Positions 1 to 8,802 of a stretch of 64,000 bases of DNA are shown here, in pieces (the first letter of the stretch is position 1; each line of letters opens with the position of its first letter). Under the pieces are notes generated by a model. The model was not told where the DNA came from. It made no database searches and saw only the letters and a list, made by a program, of their open reading frames with translations. Source of the stretch: Companilactobacillus versmoldensis DSM 14857 = KCTC 3814. GTDB lineage: Bacteria; Bacillota; Bacilli; Lactobacillales; Lactobacillaceae. Location of the stretch: contig NZ_AZFA01000008.1 in NCBI RefSeq assembly GCF_001434295.1, positions 8,276 to 72,275 of the forward strand. The letters are read 5' to 3'. The position numbers and the translations under genes were made by a program.

Positions 1-38
1 GCTTATGTCGTAGGGGGGAATTTGATTTTGCGCGTTTC
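1..38. repeat. Hairpin module type C, partial (locus 1)
   Basis: Right end of a type C hairpin module cut by the window edge. The visible part (CTTATGTCGTAGGGGGG, then ATTTGATTTTGCGCGTTTC) matches the right arm of the full copy at 31767-31890. It ends in the module terminus GCGCGTTTC, and another module follows five bases later. Confidence 0.8.
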
Positions 39-43
39 AGATC

Positions 44-163
44 AGAGCGTTAGGCGGGACGGTCAGCTGCTGAGCATAGCCGCGGCTGGCAGACCAGACG
101 GCGGTTTCAGCCGTCCTGCCAGCCGTAGCTAAGCGGAGGCCGCTGTCCCATTTTGCGCGTTTC
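44..163. repeat. Hairpin module type B (locus 1)
   Basis: 120 bp GC-rich module from AGAGCG to GCGCGTTTC. It folds on itself: GGCTGGCAG pairs with CTGCCAGCC and GACGGC with GCCGTC around a small loop, with GGGAC/GTCCC further out. The copy at 31896-32015 is also 120 bp, and its outer stem is GGGGC/GCCCC, so the stem change is compensated on both sides. No ORF is plausible inside it. Confidence 0.85.
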
Positions 164-167
164 AGAT

Positions 168-283
168 AGAGCGCTATTTCCCACGGGTGATTCCGGGGCA
201 TAAGGCAGAAAGGCGGTAAGGGCCCGTCAGGCCCAGAGCCTTTTTGACTTGTGCACCGGAGTCAGTGGGAAAGTGCGCGTTTC
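168..283. repeat. Hairpin module type A (locus 1)
   Basis: 116 bp module from AGAGCGC to GCGCGTTTC, in the opposite orientation to the copies at 54423-54538 and 62205-62320, which are also exactly 116 bp. Nested stems are TTTCCCAC/GTGGGAAA, then TGATTCCGG/CCGGAGTCA, CATAAG/CTTGTG, AAAGGC/GCCTTT and a GGGCC/GGCCC apical stem. The second stem differs in sequence in all three copies yet stays paired. Confidence 0.88.
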
Positions 284-410
284 CGCTATAAAACAGTAGA
301 GATTTGGCAACCTAGAGTGAACCATTACTACAAACCAGGAAAAGTTTGGCAACTCAAAGTGAACCAATCCCAACTACCAAGCAACATTCAACAACCCAAA
401 GTGAACCAAT
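284..410. repeat. Module tail with degenerate direct repeats (locus 1)
   Basis: After the last module comes CGCTATAAAACAGTA and then three degenerate copies, about 45 bp apart, of a unit of the form TTTGGCAAC...AGTGAACCA. The same tail follows the modules at the other loci (clearest at 62124-62204). An ORF crosses this stretch but has no ribosome binding site and is composed of the repeats, so I do not call it a gene. Confidence 0.7.
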
Positions 411-441
411 CAAATATATCATCAACATCAAAAATTCCACC

Positions 442-470
442 GAAAAAAAAAGAAGCCCATCAAATCGGCT
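442..470 (-). terminator. Rho-independent terminator
   Basis: On the minus strand AGCC pairs with GGCT across a short loop and is followed by a run of about nine T. It lies just after the stop of the small gene at 482-718. Confidence 0.6.
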
Positions 471-481
471 CCCCAAAAAAT

Positions 482-718
482 CTAATCTGTTTCAATAAAA
501 TCAACATACTCGGCTTCGATCCACTCGCCATCTTGAGCGATCCGATAAAATACTTTGCCGTCGTCGCCAGTCCCCTTTGCGTCAGTATACCAAGAAGATT
601 GGCCCTTAACGAATTTATCCTGTAGCATCTTGCGGTTTGCTTCATAAGTATCGAACAAGAACACAACATAACGCTCGTCTTGATTTACTTTCACGATACC
701 ATTTACATTTTCAAGCAT
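482..718 (-). CDS. Small cytosolic protein with one SLAP-like repeat
   Basis: A 78-residue protein with no signal peptide or membrane segment. An AGGGTGG ribosome binding site sits just upstream of the ATG. Its second half (YTDAKGTGDDGKVFYRI, then EWIEAEYVDF) closely follows the pattern of the C-terminal repeats of the large secreted proteins at 2.4-10.7 kb (YTDKSATDAQGNTYYRVSTD). It therefore looks like a single free-standing SLAP-type repeat without export signals. The function is unknown; it could be a paralogue that lost its secretion part, or a cytosolic small-domain family. It is transcribed alone and ends at its own terminator. Confidence 0.7.
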   Translation of the reverse strand: MLENVNGIVKVNQDERYVVFLFDTYEANRKMLQDKFVKGQSSWYTDAKGTGDDGKVFYRIAQDGEWIEAEYVDFIETD

Positions 719-900
719 TGTTATACCACCCTTTAAAAACTTCTGATGATTTCATTATACATTAAGCTTGGGAAAATTGGTTGAGAAGATGGACTCTTAG
801 AAAACTTTTAAAACTATTGTAATTTTGCAGTAATAACCAATTCACCGATATAGCGCATAGTATGATATAGATAATAACATATTTTCAAAGGAGGGCTTGT

Positions 901-1119
901 TTGAAAAGCAATACACGCAGATACTATGCATGGTTCAGTGGAATCGTCATCTTATTGATCACCATTTTCGGCAGAACGCCCTTTATCAACTGGATGAACG
1001 ACCTCGGCATCTACAACGAATGGCTGATTTTCTTCTGCTGGCTCTTTATCGTCGTCTTCATGGTCACCTTCTCAGAAGTATCCTGGTATCGATATCAACA
1101 ACACAAGAAAACGCGATGA
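901..1119 (+). CDS. Small two-TM membrane protein
   Basis: A 72-residue protein starting at TTG, chosen because AAAGGAGGG lies six bases upstream. Two hydrophobic stretches (about residues 9-25 and 41-60) are separated by a short polar loop, and the C-terminus is basic (ends HKKTR), so the tail is probably cytoplasmic. I do not recognise the family. The stop codon lies inside the terminator hairpin shared with the convergent amidohydrolase gene. Confidence 0.6.
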   Translation: MKSNTRRYYAWFSGIVILLITIFGRTPFINWMNDLGIYNEWLIFFCWLFIVVFMVTFSEVSWYRYQQHKKTR

Positions 1120-1137
1120 CTTTTGTCACCGCGTTTT
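1109..1137. terminator. Bidirectional terminator
   Basis: AACGCG...CGCGTT hairpin with a TGAC/GTCA inner stem and T runs on the plus side. It serves the small membrane protein gene and abuts the stop of the convergent M20 gene. Confidence 0.75.
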
Positions 1138-1138
1138 T

Positions 1139-2314
1139 TTACAATTTTCCACCAGCAGCCAAATAATTCAAAACATCGACTGCCACTTGTTCATCTAACT
1201 TAACACCAAATTTCAAAGCGTCCGGATTAGCAACAAAATCAGGATTATGCATGATTGACTGACCCTTGTTACCCAAAATCACGTAGCAACCAGGGACCTC
1301 CTGTTCCATCGTTGCAAAATCGTCATCCCCATCAGCATCAGGAAATGGTATCTCTTGCAAAAAGTTGCTAGCAGAACCTTTGACGATCGACGTCAACTTC
1401 TGATTATTGAAAACTTGCGTCGGTCCTTGGTCCCACTCAATATCGACAGTCTGGTCAAAGGCTATGGCGGTGTTTTGAATGATTTGATAAAGATGCTTTT
1501 TAGCACTTTGACGGCTTTCTTCAGACGATGACCGCAATGTCCCTTTGAAAGAACATTCTTGAGGGATGACATTATTAGCCGTTCCACCATCGATCTGACC
1601 AACCGTCACAACTACTCGATCGGCCGGGTCAACATTACGACTAACGACCGTCTGTAATAGATTGATCATTTCAGCCGCTGTCACGATCGGATCTTTCCCG
1701 ATTTGAGGAGCTGATGCATGTGACCCTACTCCATGGACCGTTACTTGAAAGTTATCGTTTGAGGCCATGATCCGACCTGCTCTGATCCCGACAGTCCCAA
1801 CAGGTGCTATTGAAACATCATGAAACGCAAATGCAGCATCGACATTTTTCAAGACACCAGCCTCGACCATTTCTTTAGCACCGAGATGCTTTTCTTCACC
1901 GGGTTGGAACAACAAACGAACCGTCCCATGCAATTGGTCTTTTTCTTGCATCAATAAAGCAGCTGCACCTAACAAAGCTGAAAAATGGAAATCATGGCCA
2001 CATGAATGGGCAACGCCGGGAATTTTTGATTTGTATTCAAGGTCTGTGGCTTCATCCATCGGCAAAGCGTCAATATCTGCCCGTAAAGCGACCATTGGTC
2101 CATTAGCGTCGCCAACTATGTCAGCTACGACCCCTGTTTCCAAGTTGAAATCCTTAATAGGGATATTTAGTAGATTCAATTCTTGCTCAATACGCTTGGT
2201 CGTCCAAGTCTCTTTTCCCGCTAATTCTGGGTGTTGGTGGACTTCCTTGAAGAAGTCGACGACATGTTCTTCAAGTGTTGGTGAGATCAAATTAGTCAGT
2301 GCTTGTTCAGACAT
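1139..2314 (-). CDS. M20 family amidohydrolase (N-acyl amino acid hydrolase type)
   Basis: A 391-residue cytosolic enzyme of the M20D group, which hydrolyses N-acyl amino acids or similar amides with two metal ions. Visible family marks are HSCGHD at about residues 103-108, PGEE at about 138-141, and a central dimerisation domain followed by return to the catalytic domain. Length is normal for the family (380-400). The start ATG follows GGAGGA. Members include aminoacylase, hippurate hydrolase and N-acetyl-diaminopimelate deacetylase, and sequence alone does not decide between them; there is no lysine-pathway neighbour. It is monocistronic and convergent with the small membrane protein gene. 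Confidence 0.85.
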   Translation of the reverse strand: MSEQALTNLISPTLEEHVVDFFKEVHQHPELAGKETWTTKRIEQELNLLNIPIKDFNLETGVVADIVGDANGPMVALRADIDALPMDEATDLEYKSKIPGVAHSCGHDFHFSALLGAAALLMQEKDQLHGTVRLLFQPGEEKHLGAKEMVEAGVLKNVDAAFAFHDVSIAPVGTVGIRAGRIMASNDNFQVTVHGVGSHASAPQIGKDPIVTAAEMINLLQTVVSRNVDPADRVVVTVGQIDGGTANNVIPQECSFKGTLRSSSEESRQSAKKHLYQIIQNTAIAFDQTVDIEWDQGPTQVFNNQKLTSIVKGSASNFLQEIPFPDADGDDDFATMEQEVPGCYVILGNKGQSIMHNPDFVANPDALKFGVKLDEQVAVDVLNYLAAGGKL

Positions 2315-2405
2315 ATAATTTCCTCCATTTCTGAATCTGTTTCAGGATAGCATCGATATGAAGGAAAAAATTTCCATTTATGAATAATTTGTTTTTCAAA
2401 TAAAA

Positions 2406-2431
2406 AAGATGCTGCCGTGTGGCAACATCTT
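2406..2431 (-). terminator. Rho-independent terminator
   Basis: AAGATGTTGCC/GGCAGCATCTT hairpin followed by T6 on the minus strand, immediately after the stop of the SLAP protein gene at 2436. Confidence 0.85.
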
Positions 2432-2435
2432 CTGA

Positions 2436-4043
2436 TTAATTAATGTTAACGCCGGTTCCTTCTTTGACCCATTCGTCAGTTGAAACACGATAGTATTTTG
2501 AACCATCATTAGCAATGCCGACTTGATCAGTTGCCCAGCCTGAAGCACCTGGAAGTGCGCGGTTGGTCCGTGAACCTGCTTTATTGAACAGCATATAGAT
2601 GAATCCGGATGGTCCATCTAATGAGACTGTTTTATATCCGGATAACTGCATGATATCCTTGAACATTTGTGGCTTAGTTTCAGAGAATTTAACGTCTTCC
2701 GCATTGACCCACTCGTTAGTCGAAACACGATACTGTTTAGCACCAGTCTTCGAGTTGACCCGATATTGGTCAGTTGCCCAACTAGTCGATGGAGCAAGCG
2801 CTCTAGTAGTTTGAGCATTGTCACCATCAACTAACAGAGCCACGTCATCATTGACAGTCAAGGTACCAGTTTGATCAGTCGTCTTCCAAACACCAACTTC
2901 ATCAGCCGGATCGGTATCACCGTCAGTATCAGGCTTTTCCGTGTCGGGATTTTCAGTATCAGGATTTTCTGTGCCTGGTTTATCGGTATCAGGATTTTCA
3001 GTAGCTGGTTCATCCACAACATCGACTTCACGGATATAAGTCAAAGTATTATCATCCGAATTGATCATGTTCCATTTAACATCGTTGCCATTAACAGTAA
3101 AGACAACATCAGAACTGTTCATTGCTTGCGATGCTAAATCAGAAACTTTGAGGTCGTCATTGAATTGAATAACGACAGGTTGATAATATTTAGCATCCTT
3201 TTCCGTGAAAGTATTGCCAAGAGAAACTGGATCTGTAGCATTGCGAGCATCTTTAGCACTCGAGTAAAGACTTGAACTTGGGTCGATGCTCTTCACGGCA
3301 ACGTTGTCGCCTTGATTATTAGTGATCGTCGTATTAGCAGTTGCACTAGTCGACAGCGTTACATCAGTCGTCTTGCTACCAAGATCCACATTGATTGGTG
3401 ACTTGTAGTCGATCTTCAAATTGTTGGCTTGAGCGACTGTCTTAGTATTATTAGTAAAAGTTATTTCTTTGGTATTAACGACTTTCTTAGCGGCATTGGT
3501 CGAAGTGATCGTCAACTTGATCTGATTGCCATTACCATTCATCAAAGAATCGAACAGTTTCCCCATATCGTTGGCCGAATAATCACCAGAAGTGATCGTG
3601 AAAGTATTGCCAGTTCCCTGAGAAATAACTGCACGTTGATCCTGGTCGACCAACTTCAAGTCACTCAACAATTTAGCAAAGGTCCCTGAATTCAAGGGCT
3701 TTTGGAAATTATTCAAAAGTAAATCCTTCGTCAGGATGACTGGATTATTCTCGTCATAAGTGACATCTTTGAGCTGATTGACTGTATCGTTAGCCAATTG
3801 TTCACTGGTTTTCTCCGCTGGCGTATCAGTATCCGTTCCAGTATCTGTATCGCCTTTATTCGAAAATGCACCGACTATTTTATCGAAGATACCCTTGACA
3901 GTATCAAAAATGCCAGAAAGGTCGATAGCCCCTGCGGTCTGGACCGTGGGTTCAGTGGTAGCAGCGAAACTCGTCGTTGTAGCAACTGGAGTGACGGCAA
4001 CCAAAGTAACCGCTATCATACCAGCCAGACTCGTCTTCTTCAT
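2436..4043 (-). CDS. Secreted SLAP-repeat surface protein (paralogue 1)
   Basis: A 535-residue exported protein. It has an N-terminal signal peptide (MKKTSLAGMIAVTLVAV, cleavage near residue 28), a large region shared with the three downstream paralogues, an Asp/Pro/Thr/Glu-rich linker (repeats of the ENPDTDKPGT type around residue 350), and two C-terminal SLAP-like repeats ending in WVKEGTGVNIN. SLAP repeats of lactobacilli bind cell-wall polymers non-covalently, so it probably decorates the wall; there is no LPXTG. The start ATG follows AGGGGGA. It is first in coordinate order of a four-copy tandem array and the most divergent. The role of the shared ectodomain is unknown. Confidence 0.8.
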   Translation of the reverse strand: MKKTSLAGMIAVTLVAVTPVATTTSFAATTEPTVQTAGAIDLSGIFDTVKGIFDKIVGAFSNKGDTDTGTDTDTPAEKTSEQLANDTVNQLKDVTYDENNPVILTKDLLLNNFQKPLNSGTFAKLLSDLKLVDQDQRAVISQGTGNTFTITSGDYSANDMGKLFDSLMNGNGNQIKLTITSTNAAKKVVNTKEITFTNNTKTVAQANNLKIDYKSPINVDLGSKTTDVTLSTSATANTTITNNQGDNVAVKSIDPSSSLYSSAKDARNATDPVSLGNTFTEKDAKYYQPVVIQFNDDLKVSDLASQAMNSSDVVFTVNGNDVKWNMINSDDNTLTYIREVDVVDEPATENPDTDKPGTENPDTENPDTEKPDTDGDTDPADEVGVWKTTDQTGTLTVNDDVALLVDGDNAQTTRALAPSTSWATDQYRVNSKTGAKQYRVSTNEWVNAEDVKFSETKPQMFKDIMQLSGYKTVSLDGPSGFIYMLFNKAGSRTNRALPGASGWATDQVGIANDGSKYYRVSTDEWVKEGTGVNIN

Positions 4044-4185
4044 TATATAAATCCCCCTTCGTATATATCATTAATATCCCTTTATAACTTAAATAATATA
4101 TAATAATTAGGTTTTATTCAATCAAATTAGACGATTATTTGTAATTAACTTCAAGTTCAGACTTTTATTTATCATAACCATAAAA

Positions 4186-4219
4186 AAAGACTTCAATTCA
4201 GCAATGAATTGAAGTCTTT
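4186..4219. terminator. Strong hairpin terminator
   Basis: A perfect 15-bp stem (AAAGACTTCAATTCA and its complement) around GCAA with A/T runs on both sides. It overlaps the stop codon of the DUF3923-like gene on the minus strand. Confidence 0.85.
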
Positions 4220-4454
4220 ATTGATCGTTTTTACCTTGCTTTTTATCAGACCGTTTGATGAAGTATAAAGCCAGCCACTGGAACAATCCAATAAAAATCA
4301 GAAAGACCCCGAGAATCGCCAGCGTAGCGAACTTCAATTGATTAGTCTGATAGATCCCCGCACCGTCATATTTTCTGAGCATAATGTTGACTGCGTTACC
4401 TAGGATCAAGACGATCCAGAAGATATTCACGATCCACCAAAGCTTAATTTTCAT
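4218..4454 (-). CDS. DUF3923-like small membrane protein
   Basis: A 78-residue protein with two transmembrane segments (about residues 6-26 and 43-66), a short loop containing the family-like LRKYDGAGIYQT stretch, and a highly charged C-terminal tail. I recognise a DUF3923-type pattern, a Firmicutes family of unknown role. The start is ATG with AAGGG upstream. It sits alone between two SLAP genes and carries its own terminator. Confidence 0.7.
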   Translation of the reverse strand: MKIKLWWIVNIFWIVLILGNAVNIMLRKYDGAGIYQTNQLKFATLAILGVFLIFIGLFQWLALYFIKRSDKKQGKNDQ

Positions 4455-4520
4455 ATCCCTTTTTACCCCCTAATTACGAAGGTTCATTAGGCTATTATAC
4501 TCCCATTAGTCAAAAAAAAT

Positions 4521-4549
4521 ACCGTCAATCCCAAAAGGAAATTGACGGC
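4521..4549 (-). terminator. Rho-independent terminator
   Basis: CCGTCAAT/ATTGACGG hairpin followed by T8 on the minus strand. It ends transcription from the SLAP gene whose stop is at 4627. Confidence 0.8.
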
Positions 4550-4626
4550 ACGTTTAAAGTTATCAAGAATAAAATTTGCTCAATAACTTACTCTTATATG
4601 CAAAAATTTATCGCGCGTGATTCAAA

Positions 4627-6246
4627 TTAGTTAAATGTGACACCTGTACTTAATTGAACCCATTCGTCAGTTGATACACGGTAGTAAGTGTTGCCTTGTG
4701 CATCTGTAGCTGATTTGTCTGTGTACCAAGCACTGTTACCTGACAAACCACGGTTTGAACGACCACCATTAGCGTTGAATAAAGCGTAAACGAAACCTGT
4801 AGGTCCAGCTAAACTAACACTGTGACTACCTGACAAGTTTGTGATGCTTTGCAAACCAGCTGTTGTGTTTGGTTCAGCAAAGTTGACATCTTCAGCGTTT
4901 ACCCATTCGTGTGTTGATACACGGTATTGTTCACGACCAGTTTCAGTGTTGACACGCATCTTGTCTGTTTGCCATGCTGAGTTAGCAGCAAGTGAACGAG
5001 ATGAGTCTGATTGATCGTTTGTCAAACTAGCAACATGATTACCGACAGTTACGACACCCTTTTGATCAACTGTTGTCCATGTTGAATCTGTTGATGTATT
5101 GTCATCTGTATTTGAGTTGTCGTTGGTGTTGTTATCATCAGTATTTGTGTTGTCGTCTGTGTTAGTGTCATCAGAAGTTTCTGAGTCACCAACATGGATA
5201 GCACGAACATATGTGATTGAGTTGGCATCTTTGTCAAGGTTAGCTTTTTGAGCATCTTTGTCATTCAATGTGATAACTGAATCATTACCAGTTTGGTTTT
5301 GCCAATCTTGCCAGATTTGGTCAACATTTACAGCATCTTTGTCAAATGTCAAAGTAACTGGTTGATAGTATGTGGCATCGTCGTTAACGAATGTTCCACC
5401 TAAATTCAATGGAGATGTTTGGTGGATGGCATCATTTTGTGAAGCGTACAATTGACCGGCAACAGCTGTTTTATATTTAACGTCAGTGCCAGCTTCGTTA
5501 GTTATCTTAGCATCGATACTATCTGAAAGTCTTGTGTTAACGATATCTGAACCTTTTTTAACATCAACGGGTGTAGTGAAAGCAACGTTAACTGCACTTG
5601 AAGGAACGGTTACTTTAGTGTTGTTAGTAAATGTGATTTGTTTATTAACTAAGACAGCATCATCATTGGCAGGATCTGTTACAACAATATTGACCTTGAA
5701 TGATTCACCGTTACCATTTTTAACCATGCTTTGATAAATGATAGGGAAATCTGAAGCATTTTTTGAAGCAGTAACTTTAACGTTCAGTTTTGAAACTTTA
5801 CCGTTAGTAAAGATATTCTTGGCATCTGAACTTACAGCATTGGCTTCAAGTAAATCGTTGTATAGATCTGCAACGCCAATACTGTCAGCTTGGTTAGCTG
5901 TATTTAAACCACCAAAACTATCGTCAGTTACATGATTAGCATCAACGTCATTATTGTCATAACTAACATCTTTTAAACCTTCAATAGTTTTTGTTAAAGT
6001 TTGTACTTTAGTATCTGCTTTGTTAACAGCGCCCTTGTCAACATCTGTGTTATCAAAAAGCTTTTGCAAATAACTAAACACTTGCTTGAGTATATTAACA
6101 ATATCGTTTGAGCTACTTGCTTGAGTATTTGCAGTAGTTACTGTTGTTGCAGCTTCAACGGTTGTAGCGTTTAAATCGGTAGTAGTTACTGGTGCAACTG
6201 CTAACAATGTAGCGGCAGCGATTCCAGCATATTTAATTTTCTTCAT
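4627..6246 (-). CDS. Secreted SLAP-repeat surface protein (paralogue 2)
   Basis: A 539-residue exported protein. I place the start at the ATG at 6246 (GGGAGG eight bases upstream) rather than the longer open frame, because MKKIKYAGIAAATLLAVAP is then a standard signal peptide almost identical to those of paralogues 3 and 4. After the shared ectodomain come a low-complexity Asn/Thr/Asp linker (NTDDN units, about residue 385) and two SLAP-like repeats: the first contains QYRVSTHEWVNAEDV, the second ends EWVQLSTGVTFN. Codon use is strongly biased (GTT, ACT, CAA), which suggests high expression. Likely a non-covalently wall-bound surface protein. Confidence 0.82.
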   Translation of the reverse strand: MKKIKYAGIAAATLLAVAPVTTTDLNATTVEAATTVTTANTQASSSNDIVNILKQVFSYLQKLFDNTDVDKGAVNKADTKVQTLTKTIEGLKDVSYDNNDVDANHVTDDSFGGLNTANQADSIGVADLYNDLLEANAVSSDAKNIFTNGKVSKLNVKVTASKNASDFPIIYQSMVKNGNGESFKVNIVVTDPANDDAVLVNKQITFTNNTKVTVPSSAVNVAFTTPVDVKKGSDIVNTRLSDSIDAKITNEAGTDVKYKTAVAGQLYASQNDAIHQTSPLNLGGTFVNDDATYYQPVTLTFDKDAVNVDQIWQDWQNQTGNDSVITLNDKDAQKANLDKDANSITYVRAIHVGDSETSDDTNTDDNTNTDDNNTNDNSNTDDNTSTDSTWTTVDQKGVVTVGNHVASLTNDQSDSSRSLAANSAWQTDKMRVNTETGREQYRVSTHEWVNAEDVNFAEPNTTAGLQSITNLSGSHSVSLAGPTGFVYALFNANGGRSNRGLSGNSAWYTDKSATDAQGNTYYRVSTDEWVQLSTGVTFN

Positions 6247-6392
6247 AATATCCTCCCGAGGATTTATAGTTACGTATTCCCCCTCAAAAAAGGATGAACC
6301 ACGCATATAAAAGTTTATTAGAGTTGGATGTTACTTGCAATAACTATTTTTATACATAAATAAAACTTTAACAATTTTTAGACAAAAAAAAA

Positions 6393-6426
6393 GGCCCCAG
6401 TGAGTGATGAAAATCTCATTGGGACC
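6393..6426 (-). terminator. Rho-independent terminator
   Basis: GGTCCCAATGAG/CTCACTGGGGCC hairpin followed by nine T on the minus strand, downstream of the broken SLAP gene. Confidence 0.8.
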
Positions 6427-6547
6427 TTTTAAGGATTTGCGTATTTTCCATAAATAAATATAGCTAATTTAAAGGGAAAATACCACTACTTTTTAACTAT
6501 TATATCAACAAACAATATTGACATATTATCAGTCGGTATATTCAAAA

Positions 6548-8467
6548 TTAATTTAATCTAACACCTGTACCTGCTTTGACCCATTCATCGGTCGAAACAC
6601 GGTAATAGGTGTTGCCTTGATCATCGGTAGCTGTCTTATCAGTGTACTAGCCTGATTCACCTGCTAATCCACGGCTTGAACGTTTGCCATCCTTGCTGAA
6701 CAAAGCGTAAACGAAACCTTTTGGTCCAGCCAAGTTGACTGTGTTGTGACCGTTTAAGTTGGAGATATTTGTTAGGAGACCGCCAGAAATTTCGTTGCCT
6801 TGAGCTTCAGATTCAGTAACGGCTAAAGCGTTGACCCATTCGTGAGTCGAAACACGATATTAGATTTCACCAGTCTTAACGTTTGTCCGGTATTGATCAG
6901 TCTTCCAATCAGTATCAGGAGCAAGTGAGCGGCTAGTTAGATTATTATCGTCGTTGTACAATCTAGCAAGCTTGTTGTTGACGGTAACAACGCCTGACTT
7001 CTTGTTGATCTTCCAGTCACCTTTGATGACACCATCGTCGTTGTTAGTCTTAGCAGGCTGTTTTTGTTCGTTGTTATCAGAGATTTGTGTCTTTTCAGCA
7101 CCAACTGTGATCTCACGAATGAAAGTCACAGAGTTTTTGTCATTATTAACATCAGCTTGTGAAGCTTCTGTACCATTCAATTTAATGGAATTTGATTTAT
7201 CTTTATCCATATTTTGAAGCAATGTTCCAACATTAAGATTCTTGCCCTTAGCAAAAGTTAATGTGACTGGTTGATAATAAGTTGCACCCTTCTTAGAAAA
7301 AGTTGGAGACTTCAAAGATGTACTATTATCACCTTTACGAGCTTCAGTCTCACTGGAATAAAAATATCCAGGGTCGGCTGTATAGTCAATAGGGTCACCA
7401 TTTTGATCAGTTACAACAGCATGGCCTTCGCCTGACAGTTGATACTTAACTGTTGAAGAACCAACTTCGACATTGATTGGTGTGTCATATTTGATATTCA
7501 TTTGAGTGACCACACTTTGAGGTGCTGCGTTATTAGTAAAGACCAGATCCTTACTGTAAACAGAAGTACCCTTAGGATCATACAAAGTTACTGGAAGATC
7601 AAAATGAGCACCGTGACCGTTTTCTCTAGTAGTATTAACTAGTTTTGCAAAATCAGCTGCTGAATATTTATCCGTATCGCCAAATTTAATCTTATAGCCT
7701 AATTTGAGCAATTGATTAATATCTTTTGTGAAAGTGCCATCTTTATCATCGACTCCGAGGTCCTGAAGATGTATGCTGCTGAATCCTGAAGCATCAAGCG
7801 ATTTACCATAAATACCATTAATACTACTGAACGATGGCATAACTGCTGAATTCGTACCAGATCCATAGTTTGAATTGCTCAATGAATCAAAAAGTTGTGA
7901 AATCGTTACTACGTCTTCTTCTTCACCAGTGTCTTTATTAACAACCTTCTTACCCAAAAGACGTTGACCCTCATCAGCAAACTTAATAAGCGTATCTCCA
8001 GCATCGCTAATCAATCTGATAATTAAAGGAGCCTTGTGCTTATTGACATTGGCTGGAGTCTTTTTTCCGCCTTGATCTGTACCAGGTGCAGCATGAGTTT
8101 TTTGTACTGGTTTATGTGCAATGGATTGTTCAACTTTGTTAATTGCCTTTGAAGTAGTTTGTATAGCATACTTCCCTGGGTACCATCCATTTCCTAGATT
8201 TAAGTGCCAACCATAAGGTGTTGGCGTAACCTGCTGTATTCCCTGCACATTACGTTGTTGATCTCCGCTATTTTGACCTTGGACGTTAGCGGGTTGATCA
8301 TTGTTGCTTTGTCCTTGAACGTTAGCTGGTTGGCCAGCTTGGTTTTGTCCCTGGACGTTGGTGGTTGTCTGTTGTGTGGCAGCCTTGACTGTGGCTGGTG
8401 TCACGACGACTGGCGCTATGGTCAATAGCGTAGCTGCGGCGATACCGGCGTACTTAATTTTTCTCAT
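6548..8467 (-). pseudogene. SLAP-repeat surface protein paralogue 3, two nonsense codons
   Basis: The reading frame runs 640 codons from ATG (8467, after GGGAGGAT) to TAA at 6548 and aligns with its neighbours to the very end (EWVKAGTGVRLN). It is interrupted twice: TAA at 6860-6862 (codon 536), where the paralogues read Gln before YRVST, and TAG at 6647-6649 (codon 607), where they read Trp before YTDK. Both are single transitions (CAA to TAA, TGG to TAG), with no frameshift. Upstream are a signal peptide and a unique segment of about 90 residues with repeated NVQGQ(N/S). The truncated product would be secreted but lack most of both SLAP repeats, so it should not be retained on the wall. Confidence 0.85.
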
Positions 8468-8767
8468 ATTATCCTCCCCTGTGACGACACGTTGTTTTGT
8501 GGTAGTGTCGTTGCGCTATACACGCAATTTGAGAATAAGTCCGAGCAAAATTTTCAACAATAAAAAGCTTAATTTCTTACGTTAAACTTAACTTTAAGTT
8601 TACACAAAATTTACACAATCGAACAAACTTAATATTGAGAAATTATTATCCTAATAATCAACTAACTTAGTGTCAACGACTCCAACTATCATCAATTAAA
8701 ATGCACATTTGTAATCCTCTCGTGAATCATAATTTTAATAAATATATTAATCGATTGATTATTAATA

Positions 8768-8796
8768 TTGTTAATTATTTCACAGCGTGTTATACT
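8768..8796 (+). promoter_or_regulatory. Sigma-A type promoter of candidate sRNA
   Basis: TTGTTA, 17-base spacer, TATACT on the plus strand, oriented away from all neighbouring genes, which are on the minus strand. Confidence 0.5.
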
Positions 8797-8802
8797 GACT
8801 TT

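Noticed and set aside
251-625. 124-codon plus-strand ORF starting in the repeat
   Set aside because: It has no ribosome binding site, is built from the tail repeats, and runs antisense into the small gene at 482-718.
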